The position numbers and the translations under genes are program-made. The notes beneath the pieces are model-generated. The model was not told the origin of the DNA and searched no databases. It saw only the letters and a list, made by a program, of their open reading frames with translations. A stretch of 64,000 bases of DNA from Dryococelus australis (Eukaryota > Arthropoda > Insecta > Phasmatodea > Phasmatidae): NCBI GenBank assembly GCA_029891345.1, contig CM057002.1, forward strand, positions 20,226,295 through 20,290,294, in the 5' to 3' direction. The stretch's first letter is position 1. Each line of letters begins with the position of its first letter. Of this stretch, positions 1 through 10,995 are shown piece by piece.

Positions 1-523
1 ATATTGTGAAGCGCTAAGGGCGGCCCAGACAAGCGCACGACGCATTATCGTAGTCTCTAGGCGCAAATCACTCTAGGCAGAAAAGTATATTGTGAAGCGC
101 TAAGTGCGGCCCAGACAAGCGCACGACGCATTATCGTAGTCTCTAGGCGCAAATCACTCTAGGCAGAAAAGTATATTGTGAAGCGCTAAGGGCGGCCCAG
201 ACAAGCGCACGACGCATTATCGTAGTCTCTAGGCGCAAATCACTCTAGGCAGAAAAGTATACTGTGAAGCGCTAAGGGCGGCCCAGGCAAGCGCACGACG
301 CATTATCGTAGTCTCAAGTAGCAAATCACTCTAGGCAGAAAAGTATATTGTGAAGCGCTAAGGGCGGCCCAGACAAGCGCACGACGTATTATCGTAGTCT
401 CTGGGCGCAAATCACTCTAGGCAGAAAAGTATATTGTGAAGCGCTAAGGGCGGCCCAGACAAGCGCACGACGCATTATCGTAGTCTCTAGGCGCAAATCA
501 CTCTAGGCAGAAAAGTATATTGT
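1..523. repeat. 86-bp satellite array, six copies
   Basis: Six head-to-tail units start at 1, 87, 173, 259, 345 and 431, followed by a few bases of a seventh at 517. Each begins ATATTGTGAAGCGC (ATACTG in copy 4) and includes GCACGACGCATTATCGTAGT. Copies differ at only a few positions, so the array is young or homogenised. It probably continues leftward beyond the window. No coding frame is evident. Confidence 0.97.
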
Positions 524-605
524 AAGTACGATGTGCTAATGCGCTCAGTTAACGTCTAACGGTCTACGCGCGTATACTAGTATTCATAATATTTTTTACA
601 CATCA

Positions 606-1370
606 CACTGAGAGAAAATCGAACAAAATATTTGTTTGTATAGGGCCAAATATATATTTAGTTGCCATAACAAAATATATTGTTCAGCAAACCAAATTTG
701 AAAAACAACAAAAATACTTTTGTTCCTATGACAAAATATAAGTTTGAACAAACGAAATCTCTGCGCTGGGGCGACAAAAATGATACTGTCAACTGAATAT
801 TTTGTTAAATCAACTGTTTATATTTGCTTGGCCACTAGTTTGACTGCCTTCGTTCGAAAATACAGATCGAGAGTTTGTTTATATTTGTTGTGACAATTAG
901 GATAGTAACAATGTTTGTTAGTGCACCTATTGATGCTTAACAATCGTACAAACACATTAATGCAACACTGCAACAAGAAACTGGCAAGTAAAACTGTAAA
1001 GCTCGAAATATTTGTTTGCACACGTTGCACAATATTTGCAGTGTATCTGTTTAAGAGCTTTCTTGCGAAACTGTTGTCACATTAGCTGAGGTTACTAAGG
1101 CGTAGCGCGCGGAGGTAAGTGATCCAGAGGTTCGAAACTAGGTCCAATTGTACAAATTTTTATATCGGCCCAAACCGTTTAATGTACTTGTAGCCAAACA
1201 AATCTTTAGTTGCGCCAAACAAAACTTACAGTTTGGGGAAACCAAATGAGAACTACAAAATAATTCGGTTTCAGCAACAAAATATTTTATTGCCCCTATA
1301 CAAACAAATAATTTGGTTGCACTAAACAAATCTTGTTTGATTTAAAAAAAAACAAACCTTTTTCTCAGTG
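606..1370. mobile_element. Family D TIR element, copy 1
   Basis: The left end CACTGAGAGAAA and the right end TTTTTCTCAGTG are inverted repeats, and the interior is rich in CAAACAAA-type runs. A second copy with the same ends lies at 4365-4865, a right-half copy ends at 23934, and a composite copy spans 40484-42286. The interior holds no transposase, so it is non-autonomous. The CACTG start resembles CACTA/CMC-type ends, but I found no clear target duplication, so the superfamily is open. Confidence 0.75.
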
Positions 1371-1523
1371 CAGTGTCTCTTGAAATACTGTACGACGAAC
1401 ATAAGTTTTGCGTTTATAATCGTGCAAAATTTACAATAATTTCTTGCTGAATTCACAATGTAATTAGTTTCCTAATGAAACCCCCTCTGAACGAGAATTG
1501 TTCAATAGATAATGAGACTACCT

Positions 1524-1799
1524 TCATAAAGTACCGGAAACATGCTTGATTCGCCATCTACCAGCAAAATCATGTACTATTAGGTACCTCTGACTGCCAC
1601 GAGGCACGAGGTTTATCTGAATCCAGTCGTTCTCCTCCAGTATCGATTTGAACGCGATTGCAACTTGAGGAGCCTGTTGACTGCACGATGTTGGAGATGC
1701 GAGGCCGTTACAGCGTTTCAGGGATATTACGCAACCCTCAATAGCACCATTTATTTCAAGGCTAATTTTGTTTCGAATGTAGCATCGAAAGTGGTACAT
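1524..1799 (-). CDS. Possible coding exon, unrecognised
   Basis: On the minus strand a 91-codon frame is open here. Its C-terminal half has a balanced, protein-like composition, including the stretch APQVAIAFKSILEENDWIQI followed by basic and aromatic residues (RYLIVHDFAGRWRIK). A possible splice acceptor (AAAATTAG) precedes the better part of the frame and a GT (GGTAGATGG) follows it, so this may be an internal exon rather than a complete ORF. I recognise no family. It could also be chance or a degraded repeat. No neighbouring exon was found within the window. Confidence 0.25.
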   Translation of the reverse strand: MYHFRCYIRNKISLEINGAIEGCVISLKRCNGLASPTSCSQQAPQVAIAFKSILEENDWIQINLVPRGSQRYLIVHDFAGRWRIKHVSGTL

Positions 1800-2097
1800 T
1801 ATTATAAATCAAATTTAATTTATTACAAGCGAACTTGCTTCATCCTGAAATATGTTTTCCGAAATCAGCCACAATTGACATGGAACTGTCCTACGAATAT
1901 TTTAAAACAGAAATGAAATGCTATAAGAATCGTTTAAAATACTGTTACGTGCTTGCTGTTTTGCATTGCTGCCGTTGCCCGTCCAGCTCGAGCGAACGGA
2001 TCAGCGTGTCAAGGGCGTGCGATAACCCGAGGAGAGCGCGGAGATTTACAAAGGAGCGCCGCCTCGATAAGTCAGCCTGTCGGGACTCGTGTGTGTA

Positions 2098-2275
2098 GTT
2101 GTGTAAAGGGCTTTTTAGCGTCCCCCTGTTTTATGCTTGAAAGCTTAGCAGGGGACGGCTTACAGACTAACTTATAACCTAACTTAAATTAACACCCATG
2201 CCCGGGATTCGAACCCAGAGCCTCCCGCACCCCAGATCGGCGGTGCACCAACCGACTGCGCCACGGGAGGTCGGC
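2098..2275 (-). mobile_element. tRNA-derived SINE family S2, copy 1
   Basis: Read on the minus strand, the right end begins with a tRNA-like head. It has a box A-like GTGGCGCAGTCGGTTGG and a box B-like GGTTCGAATCC, followed by a tail containing the AAGCCGTCCCCTGC-type segment. A second copy in the same orientation is at 8188-8366 with the same head and tail. The promoter boxes mark a Pol III retroposon rather than a working tRNA gene, because the tRNA arms do not fold completely and the tail is shared between copies. Confidence 0.8.
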
Positions 2276-2531
2276 TTAGGGAATCATGCGTTCCCGACCT
2301 TCAGCAGATTAAATTTCTGGGGTTAACGTTGCAAAAATGTTCTCGTCGTCGCCCTGGCCTCTCTCAGCGGGACTCGAGTCGCGGGGAACCTTCTAGATGG
2401 AGTGACGGGGAGGGAGTGAAGTCTGTGGACTGCGAGCATCGGTACAGGGAAGGGTGAAACTGACGAGCAGGACTACCGAACTGGATGCGTGACAGACATT
2501 TGTAATGATGGCAATAGACAGATTGAATAAA
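2276..2531. other. No gene seen
   Basis: Moderately GC-rich unique sequence between the S2 SINE and the next MITE. No frame or repeat recognised. Confidence 0.5.
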
Positions 2532-2948
2532 GGCTGTTCACGTTAAAGTGAGCACTTTAGAAATGAACCTTAGAAAAAAATTAATGTCCCAGCGTGCATA
2601 TATTTTAATGGGTACGCTGAGTGGCATTCACCCAGCAAAATTGGTAACAATCGATGGAAATTAGACATATATCTCAAAGTTGAATAAATAGAGTTAGGTG
2701 ACCATTTGTGATAACTTAAAATAATTTAATTCGATTTCTCTTTTTTCTTTAATGTACAGAAGTGTATTAATTAGCAGATTTGTAAAGCATACCCTTTTTA
2801 TAATAATGTTATGGTTCCACTTGACAGACGCACGAATGAAGTGATGAGGCTCACGGGAATGTTAATTTTACATAAGGCGATGGAATACACAACGTGCATA
2901 CAAGTAGATCTTAATCAGGGTTTTCAAAAGTGCTCATTTTACCGTGTA
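2532..2948. mobile_element. Family A MITE (TA target), about 417 bp
   Basis: Begins GGCTGTTCACGTTAAAGTGA, then carries the family interior (the CCCAGCAAAATTGGTAAC motif, the GCACGAATGAAGTGATGAGG motif) and ends in a degraded copy of the right repeat after TCAAAAGTGCTCATTTTACC. Over a dozen copies in this window share these parts in either orientation. The best-preserved are flanked by TA, as expected for Tc1/mariner-derived MITEs. No coding capacity. Confidence 0.9.
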
Positions 2949-3008
2949 TAATATATGTGTAAGTAATGAGCGTGAATCGACTGGTGCCGTTATAAAGTCA
3001 GTGATAAG

Positions 3009-3302
3009 TAGAGACGTGCAAAATTCGCGTTATTATTTCAAGACAGACTAGACTTCAAACACTTGTGATTTTGTATGGAGTTTGTCATTGGATTACTGTT
3101 TTGTCCAGACACGCCCTGGACGGTTTTGGCCAATAGGAATCCACTAACAAGAGGTTGGCCCAATCACGTTCTACCAAGACAAAAGGAAAATGGGTCCTCA
3201 CTTGTGGAGAAACCAATAAACTAATCGCACTGGCATGAATATGCATAGGACTATGAATTTTAGCGTGCTGCCAGAAAATAACGTGAGTTTCGCAGGTCCC
3301 TA
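3009..3302. mobile_element. Family G TIR element (hAT-like), copy 1
   Basis: The ends are TAGAGACGTGC and, inverted, TAGGGACCTGC, with homology continuing into AAAATTCGCGTTATT. The flanks are GTGATAAG on the left and GTGATAGG on the right, an 8-bp duplication with one mismatch that fits the hAT target pattern (T at 2, A at 7). The second copy is 17354-17614. At 294 bp it is non-autonomous. Confidence 0.8.
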
Positions 3303-3730
3303 GTGATAGGGTCTTGAAATAAAACTGCGATAATGGAAATAGTTTAATTCTGTAAATAATAGCTGTGTGAAAATTAATAGCAGTATAATAATTTGAACAA
3401 ACCAAACTGAGTTCCTTTATATTTATTAAGACCTCTATCCCTCACGAGCTCAGATAATCCACTGGAGTTTTGTAAAAATATCTATTTTATTAAATTATTA
3501 TTGTTTCCTAAATATATGGTTAAATAGAGCCCTCCTCCCATGTCGCAAATGGAAAGTTCAGGCCTGTATTGGCACAACGGGACAATAATCCTCCCGAACC
3601 CAAAGTTTAGATCCACTCCTTACTGGTTTTACCTCAAACTTGAGGAATAAGGGCGAATATAAAGTTCACAATAAGATCATTGCTTATGCCTCATTTCTCA
3701 CGACGCGTTTCAAACAGGAGCGACTGTAGT
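3303..3730. other. No gene seen
   Basis: AT-rich sequence after the duplication that ends family G copy 1. Only short random frames. Confidence 0.5.
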
Positions 3731-4087
3731 TTAAGGCTCGGATTCATCCCTTTTTCAGAAATTCTTCTTTATTTGGGTCATCGTTTCGGTTTCGTAGTAT
3801 TTACTGGAAATGTACAATTATAAAAAAACATATTTTACGAGTTGTTTAATATTTTATGTGCGTAATTTTAATTGTGTGTTATCGGCTTGTTGTAAAAAGT
3901 CGAGAAGATATTTACAAGATCTCGACTTCCTACAACAAACAAATAACGTGTAATTAAAAATCCGCACAAAAATATTAAACAAATTGTAAAATGTAAATTT
4001 TGTATAATTGTGAGTAATTACTATAAATTGGAAATTACGACGCAAAAACGAAGAATTAATGAAAAAGGGGCTAAGCAGAACCTTAAT
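3731..4087. repeat. Long near-palindrome (foldback element)
   Basis: The left arm (about 3731-3906) pairs along almost its whole length with the right arm (about 3920-4087). The tip is GTCGAGA ... TCTCGAC at 3899-3926. Outer pairs include CCCTTTTTCAGAAATTCTTC with the inverted CCCCTTTTTCATTAATTCTT. The whole unit would fold into one hairpin. This architecture suits a foldback or palindromic MITE. The frame open across it on the minus strand is a by-product of the palindrome, not a gene. Confidence 0.8.
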
Positions 4088-4364
4088 ATAATGCAACGAT
4101 TAGTTCTAACTTTCTATCATTTTCACTGCTAGACCCATAACTAAAACAGCCTTGTAGTAAAATGCGGGGTGGGGCAGGGGGGGGGGGTTGTTGGGGGTTG
4201 CGTTATACGCCTGAAACTCTTGATTATATTCGAAGAGCTTATGGTGACTGTAAGATGTCTCGTGCTACGTGTGTTAGTTGTTGACGACATCTGTTATGAC
4301 GTTTGTGGCTCAAAAATGCATCTATGCTTGCCCCCACCACCATTATAGTCCAGATATGGATCCG

Positions 4365-4865
4365 CACTGAGAGAAACGCATACAAAGTATTTATTTGCAT
4401 ATGGTCAAAAATATTTTTAGTTGCCCCAACGAAATATTTTGTTCACTACACAAAACTTAGAGAAACAATAAATTAATTTTGTTCCTCTAACAAAATAAAC
4501 GATTGAATTATCAATACCTTTGTGTTGGGCCGAAATAAATTAGACTCTCAACAAACTTTATGGTTGAATCACCTGTATAAGTTTGTTTGGTTACTCATTT
4601 GATTGCCGTAGTTCGAAAATACAGCTAGAATGTTTGTATTTTCTGTGACAATTAGTATTGTAACAGTGTTTGTTAGTGCATAACGGTATAAACATGCAAA
4701 TAAAACAAGTTAACAGGAAATTAAAAAGAAAAGCTGTAAATCTAAAAACATTTATTTTCGCACGTTGTCTAGTATTTAAAAAAGATTTAACTGCCCCTAT
4801 AAAAACAATTAATTTGGTTACACCAAACAAACTTTGTTTGATTCAACAAAACCTTTTTCTCAGTG
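4365..4865. mobile_element. Family D TIR element, copy 2
   Basis: Starts CACTGAGAGAAACGC and ends CCTTTTTCTCAGTG. The interior matches copy 1 at 606-1370 in stretches such as GTTTGTTAGTGCA and TAACAAAATA. It is shorter than copy 1 (501 bp) and non-coding. No convincing target duplication was found. Confidence 0.78.
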
Positions 4866-5611
4866 CTTGTATTTTATATTTACATCTGTCAAAAAATCTC
4901 GAAGGACAATGATTTCATTCTGAAAATGACGCGGTGAAGGCTTTAGAGGCGATTTTAAAGCGCATATCAAGAAATTAATTCCAAGGCATCTTCCGAAAGT
5001 GCATGAGAAGATGGAGCAAGTGTATTTCTCTTAATGGTATCTATAATGAAAGGGAGGAAATTACTTTTGATTGATTATTTGGTGATAAATGTTTCATAGC
5101 TTTATTCCAAGTACTTAACCAAGCAAATCTTGTATATAGGCAGACATTTGATCGATGTTAAGTTTTAATCAGTTGAATATATTAGTTTTCACACTTGCCG
5201 CAGTATTTTTAAAACAATTTTCAATTAAATATTTCCTCTGAAGGAGGAAATTGTCGATACGGAGCACCCAAACTGCTTGTGCCCCTTCCCCTTATCCTCT
5301 TCCTCTGGCCAATTTCAAATATAATTACCAAAAGCAATTACAAACTCTTTATTTGTGAAGGAGCTATTTGATTAAGGTCATCGTTTGAAACCGCCATTAA
5401 GTCTTTTTTCGTACGGCGTACATTAGTTTAAAATGAAATCCACGTTTACATTCAAGATTTTTTTTCACAAAATAATCATACATGTATAAAAGTGTTGACT
5501 AAATACGCGTGGAAATTACGTCAGCATGATCGTCGCCTTTAATTATTTACAAATATATAGATAACGAGATAACAGACCGGCATTAGGCCTATTTATCCTC
5601 ACGTTATTTTA
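4866..5611. other. No gene seen
   Basis: AT-rich, apparently unique sequence with only short frames. Nothing recognised on either strand. Confidence 0.5.
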
Positions 5612-5864
5612 GCCCTCAGTCATCGCCCGGCTGTTAAGCGGAAGATCCTGTGTTCGATTTCCTGACAAGTAGGATATTTTTAACTTTTTTTAACCGTAGT
5701 CTTGAGTCTGAACTTTTGTACTCCAGAAGGCGAAAAAAACACAGATTTTCTCGGGGGTCTCCCGTTTCCTCCGCCTTTCCATTCCGGCGCTGCTGCATAC
5801 TCACTTCACCTCACCCACTTCGGCTCTCGAGACCTCGATGTTAAGAGTTGCCCAAATCTCTCCA
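5612..5864 (+). mobile_element. tRNA-derived SINE family S1, diverged copy
   Basis: The tRNA-like head is degraded but keeps a box B-like TGTTCGATTTCC. The body has the diagnostic TCTCGGGGGTCTCCCG and the 3' part ATTCCGGCGCTGCTGCATAC, then GACCTCGATGTTAAGAG and a TTGCCCAAATCTCTCC end. Other copies are at 17852, 22241 (minus), 25470/29405 (split) and 35224. Confidence 0.75.
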
Positions 5865-6442
5865 CTACAAGTTGTGTCCTTGTAATATTGCAAAGGATAG
5901 GCTAGTATTACAAGTTACATTATTGAAAAGTGGACACAAAATAATAATTTTTTTCTTCCAGAAAACAAATTTGACGAATTAATAGCAGAGAATAAGGAAA
6001 AAATTATTAAAAAATAGATTTCACGAAGAACAAAACTACACCTAGTGAGCAAGACTCGGCGCTAATAAGCACAAGATCAACTTGACTCTCGATCTTTACA
6101 ATTATTTAAGCACTAAATATAGCAGTAAATACCTACAAAATTTTACTGAGGTTATTTAGTTAAAAAGAATGCATTTATTTCATTTTAAGAGTTCTGCGTA
6201 GATATCGAACATAACATTAACAGTTAATGAGCAATAGGGTCACATGTTTTTAACTTTGCCGTTTTATTATGATTATTAGAGTTATTCTTAAGTGTCCTGC
6301 GTTATTAAAACTTAAAATACACGTAATTTAAGCCCACAATTTCAGCTTACATAACCCCTAGTTTTAGCACAGGCAGCTATATACGGTTATCCGTTGTTGA
6401 CGTGTCCGACATTTTTCTTGAGTTCGTTGATCCAGCTAAGTG
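5865..6442. other. No gene seen
   Basis: AT-rich sequence after the SINE with nothing recognised. Confidence 0.5.
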
Positions 6443-6471
6443 TGGTGAGGTGAGGTGAGGTGAGGTGAGGT
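6443..6471. repeat. GGTGA microsatellite
   Basis: Five or more head-to-tail GAGGT/GGTGA units. They put an apparent frame across 6436-6699 on the minus strand that I do not regard as a gene. Confidence 0.85.
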
Positions 6472-7409
6472 AGTTGGGCCTAGCGTCTCGTCGACAGCCA
6501 GGACATTACCGACAAGATCCAGGTCAGTACAGTACGAATACTTCTTGAGGTCTGTTCCAATCACGGCTCTTGTAGTTTCACAAACTAGTAATTTTTCAAG
6601 AGAAATGTTTGTGCTCTCGCGAAGTGTAGTGGAGAGTAAGGGGCGATGCAATAAACAACTGCTGTGTTGTAATATGATGATAGTGTGAAAACATAACACA
6701 AGAGTGAATGTACAGCTAAATTAAATTATAGCAATTTAAATATGTCAAGGGCGCCTTTCCAGATGAATAGATAATTAATATCACAATCGGTATCGTTTTC
6801 AAGCGGAATAAGTAATGATAAGAACTCATGTTACACAATATATTTAGAACTAGCAGCCATTCATATGTATTATTCTGAAGATCTAGTGCATGTCAACTAA
6901 GAACTCTACATACAAAAAACACCAGACTGTTAAAATATTCTACCATTTTTTTTTTAAATAAGACTAAACAAACTATTTCTATTGAAAAAAAAGGATAGGT
7001 TCCACATTAAAATAATATTCAATCATTAAACGAGCAAAGCGATGATTATGACTGCTGCCAGTTATGTAAAATAAATGAGATGAGTTTAGCTTTAATGACT
7101 TGAAAACGATTACCATCATCCTCATACATATTCATCCGTATACATGGTTGCAAAATCATGTGCAATTGTCAGTTAATTGATCATTCACAGTTTCTTGGAA
7201 ATTGCTAATAAATTAAATATGAAAATGTCCGACCAGACATAGGCCCTAACTCAGTCATTTATAGAATCACGAGATTTTGTCAAATCTCTCTAGCTTCTGG
7301 ATATCTGATTAGCTTGTGATTAAATTTTCAAATATATTCTGGCTTACAACTGATACTGCATTCAGAAAAGGATAACGCTGTCTTACATTAATTTGCGACG
7401 ACTGGTAGA
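6472..7409. other. No gene recognised
   Basis: AT-rich. The last few hundred bases would be the 3' flank of the coding-like block at 7410-7644 if that is a gene on the minus strand. Confidence 0.45.
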
Positions 7410-7644
7410 CTAGACGTTCTCGATGCCTTCGAAGCGCAGGGAACCAGAGCAGTTCTGAATAGGATTCAGGCGGAATCCCCGGTCCATCTCGTCGCCATCT
7501 AAGTAGAAGCCGTTCTCAGCAGTGGAACGGAACTCCAGGCCGATGAGACATCATCCTCTTAATTCGTTTGTAGCTCTTCCAGTCCGTCATGGAAACTACC
7601 TCGTCCAGTCGTCCAGCCATCATCTTCAGAACGTCATAACTTAT
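7410..7644 (-). pseudogene. Host-like coding block, two overlapping frames, unrecognised
   Basis: Two minus-strand frames look protein-coding and abut. The 5' frame (open 7644 to 7519) contains DVLKMMAGRLDEVVSMTDWK followed by SYKRIKRMM. The 3' frame (open 7550 to the TAG at 7410-7412) contains GLEFRSTAENGFYLDGDEMD followed by RGFRLNPIQNCSGSLRFEGIENV. Both have amino-acid usage and GC-rich third positions unlike the AT-rich surroundings. The simplest reading is the 3' end of a host gene with a +1 or -1 shift between about 7519 and 7550, so a pseudogene, an assembly error or a missed intron. I do not recognise the family and assign no function. Confidence 0.4.
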
Positions 7645-8187
7645 TTACTTCTGCAGCCAAAACGTTCGACTCCAAAAAATGTTCCAGACCAACTCAATGA
7701 CAACAGCCCCAGCAACCATTCGTCAGATCTGCATTCTATACAGTCACAAAACTAATCCTCCATGTCAACACGCAGTGTATGAGAAATTTAATATTAATTC
7801 ATAAGTTTGTATGCGCGTTGAAAACAAATCAAACACACGGTAGAGTGTGGATAAACTCTGCAGCATCACATGAACATCTTACAACGAGGTCCTATTCGTG
7901 ATATAGTCTTAATAAAATCAAATTTTAAATAGAAAACATACATGGATGGACATTTTAAGGATACGTTAATCTATGATGAAACAAATGAAATAAATGAATA
8001 ATGAGTGAGATGATAAGTGAGGAACAACTGTAAGGTAACTCCTGATAGAATATTTGTAAACTTATAAACGATTTCTCAGTAAAAATTACAGATATTTTTT
8101 ACAGTGCAATACGAGTTTTGCGGATTCACTCAAAAGGTAGAGTAGGCCCTACATGTTACACGAAAATGTTCATTTTGCATAATGATT
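7645..8187. other. No gene seen
   Basis: AT-rich sequence. It would be upstream (intronic or 5') of the minus-strand coding-like block if that is genuine. Confidence 0.45.
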
Positions 8188-8366
8188 GGATTGTAAAGGG
8201 CTTATTAACGTCCGTCGGTGTTATCCATGAAGACTTATCAGGGAACGGCTTACAAACTAACCTATGACCTCACTTAAACTACTGTACCTTACCTGGGATT
8301 CGAACCCAGAACCTCCCGCACTCCTAACCGGCGGCGCACCAAACGACTGCGCCACCGGAGGTTGGC
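8188..8366 (-). mobile_element. tRNA-derived SINE family S2, copy 2
   Basis: Same head as 2098-2275 on the minus strand (box A-like GTGGCGCAGTCGTTTGG, box B-like GGTTCGAATCC), and the same tail with GGGAACGGCTTACAAACTAA near the left end. The two copies are visibly diverged, so the family is not very recent. Confidence 0.8.
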
Positions 8367-8380
8367 GTTTGTATAATGAC

Positions 8381-8944
8381 TAATGCGCTGTTGCACCATC
8401 CTGGTTCGAAACTCGAACCGAGATCGGATCTAAGATCGACACAGAAAACTGTTGCGCAATTCGAGTTCAGAGCGGGACTGGAGATCGAGATTAAGTTCAT
8501 TTCGAATCGCCGAAATTGGCTGATCCGAGATCAGCAGCCATCGTCGACAAATGTAATTTGAAAATACGCCATCAGATAGAACTACTGTCAATTGTTTTCG
8601 TGGGAAATTAAAACAACATTATACGAACTTGAGTATTATTCAGTAAAATTTGTACAACAATAATTCACTTAAACAGATAGAACATCGCACGTCTCGTTCT
8701 ATCTATAGTGAAAAATACGCCTACTTCAATGACGTCATATATTACGAACCAATAGCAAAATTTGTCTCATACTTAATATCGATCTCTCACTTTAGAACTA
8801 AGATCGACGAATCGGAGATACAGAATCATGAAATGTCGTTGGTGCAACACTTCTACATTGGAACCAGGATCAAACTGGATCCTGGTTCGGAACTATGATC
8901 ATTTGATCTGGGATTGGGGGAGATGTCGGTGCAACTGGCATTAG
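8381..8944. mobile_element. TIR element with TAATGC..GTTGCACC ends
   Basis: The left end TAATGCGCTGTTGCACCATC is matched by the inverted right end TAATGCCAGTTGCACCGACA. Inside the right end there is also a short palindrome, CCAGGATC ... GGATCCTGG, at about 8865-8886. The element is 564 bp and has no transposase, so it is a single-copy MITE in this window. I could not define a target duplication. Confidence 0.65.
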
Positions 8945-8945
8945 A

Positions 8946-9480
8946 GATTCCATTTTTTTAAAAAGGAAATTGTTTGTTTTTCCTGACTATGACACCCTCT
9001 TGGTTTTCCCGTACCGAGCCCTTCATGTAAATCCACTTGTGAGCTCGTACGCCGTACGTGCCTTCCCCTGCCCCGGGGCCGTCGACAGCCGGAAAGCCTT
9101 GAACGAAAGGCGGCTATCGAGCGAGAATGAATAATTATAATAATGGCTAGCTCTCCGCAAGCATGCCGGCGCGTGGTTAATTGACGCGCTTCCATAACAC
9201 GCCCGAGTAGCTTCTCATCAGTATGCTAATAAATTCCGCGGCGCCCTGGGATGCACACCACCTCGCCACACTGCTAAAGTGGCGATGGAAGCGGATCGTG
9301 GTAATTCACAGCGTGGCCTCGCTACCAGAGAGCAGGAAGTTTCTCACGCGCCAGGAAGTACGTGCCGCGGAGGAGAAAAAAAACAATCCGCCCTTGTTAT
9401 ACACTGTTCACGGTGTTGCGGTTTTATATCTCACTACCTGTTCCCGCGACTTCGTTATCGTCCTGTGGTAAATTCTTAGC
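8946..9480. other. GC-rich patch without a recognised gene
   Basis: GC and CpG content rise sharply here compared with both sides. TAATTA/TTAATT homeodomain-type motifs occur (AATAATTATAATAATGGCTA, GGTTAATTGACGCG). Short frames exist on both strands, but none has a recognisable protein. A conserved non-coding or promoter-type island is possible. Similar patches are at 25240-25440 and 49540-49920. Confidence 0.35.
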
Positions 9481-9692
9481 AAGAGTACTGTACTAGTTAT
9501 ATAAAATAATAACCTATTAATTTCTGAAATTAGGCTGAACTATTTAATTAACACTGTTGTTTAAATACATGACAGGAGGAGTGGACACAGAGGTAGGTAA
9601 TGTCTGACTTGTAGAAACTCACAGGAAATAATTACCTTTACAGCGGATGTAGTATATATAAGCAGTGCGGGTGAAGCAGTTAGCCGCTTATA

Positions 9693-10255
9693 CTCCATTC
9701 ACGGTAACTTCCAACTTTTCTGAAGCCCTGCTGAAGTTCTACTTCCAGGATATTTCTCCGCCTCATATTAACAAAGCTTAGAAAATTTCACCAGATGACC
9801 AGCGCACCATATCCAGACGCTTTTAGTGTAGTCATATTTTACATAAGAACTTTTTCTTACCAGGTATTACCAACACACCTATTTTGTCACTGTATTTACG
9901 TATTAGATATTAATGAAAAAAAACATGTAATTTAGATAGAATATATATGTTAAATAAAATTTTACCAGAAATAAAGCACTTTTATGCATTTTGTATTAGA
10001 ACTATTTCTCACTAGGCGCTACCAACACGCATGTTTTCTAGCTGTTTTTATTCGAATTATTTATAAAGGAAGCATTATAATTTAGAGATAAAATATGAAT
10101 AACATTTCATTTTAACAGAAAAAAAGTAACTGTTATGAACACAAGTATAAAACGCATGTGATACATGGCATATGTTGGAGATAACTAAACACGTCATACG
10201 TGGGAAGATTTTTCAAAGGTTCGATTCAAAAAGGGTGAAGAAACCGCGAATGGAC
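9693..10255. mobile_element. Family B MITE (TA target), copy 1
   Basis: Begins CTCCATTCACGGTAACTTCC and ends in the inverted partner (inverted reading GTCCATTCGCGGTTTCTTC). TA lies immediately outside each end (9691-9692, 10256-10257). The interior matches copies at 11680, 35798 and 49985 (for example CTACTTCCAGGATATT and the TTCTCACTAGGC/ACCAACACGC segment). Non-coding, 563 bp. Confidence 0.85.
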
Positions 10256-10657
10256 TATAGAAAGAACGTTGCAACGTACACCGTTCCCCTAACACCCCTG
10301 CACAAAGTCACTGGCGGACAAAAAACCAACTACCCTTTCGCGCCCACACTCCCATGTCGGGGGGGGGGGGGGGGAACTTTTAAATATTTGCCAGGCGCCT
10401 TCGCGCCGCAGTCATTGTCTGAGACGACGAGTTGCTAATTACATTCCCGGCACTTCTTGCGGACATATCCCCCCACCCCCTTCTTATTAACAACCTTGAC
10501 CCCAACCTCCCCCCCCCCCCCCGACTCAAGACTCTACACGTTACAAGCCGCTTCATTAAAAAGTCCGGAGACATACATCCTCGGTCCGTCCGCACCACGA
10601 GGGCCGCGTCGTCGAATGGTTTTTCCCTCACGAAAAAAAAAAAAAAACCCTTGTATA
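10256..10657. other. CpG-rich stretch with G/C/A homopolymers
   Basis: Contains a poly-G run near 10357-10376, a poly-C run near 10507-10522 and a poly-A run near 10634. The overlapping frames on both strands are produced by this composition. No gene recognised. Confidence 0.5.
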
Positions 10658-10995
10658 GGATATTCACGGTAAAATGACCACTTTTGAAAGCCCTGCTTAA
10701 GACGTACTCGTATGCACCTTGTGTATTCTTCCGCATTGTGTGAAATTAACATTGCCGTGGGCCTCGTCACGTTGTTCATGCAGATGTCAAGTGGAACTGT
10801 GAAATTTTTATGAAAGTAAATATTTTACAAATGTGTTCATTTTTTTTTACTTCGATGCATTAAATAGTCGTAAAGCGAAATAAATAATTTTAAGTTATCA
10901 CAAATGGTTACATGATACTTCTTATTAGACATTAAGACACGGAACTACTTCCCATCCATCGTTACCAACTTTACTGGGCGCTGTCACTCGGTGCG

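Noticed and set aside
1-523. CRISPR-like array of regular repeats
   Set aside because: Whole 86-bp units are repeated without unique spacers. This is a satellite.
2205-2275. A tRNA gene on the minus strand
   Set aside because: Box A and B are present, but the sequence recurs at 8288-8366 with a shared tail, and the arms do not form a proper cloverleaf. Better read as a SINE head.
3854-4096. An 80-codon minus-strand frame
   Set aside because: It runs through the long palindrome, so it is explained by the self-complementary sequence.
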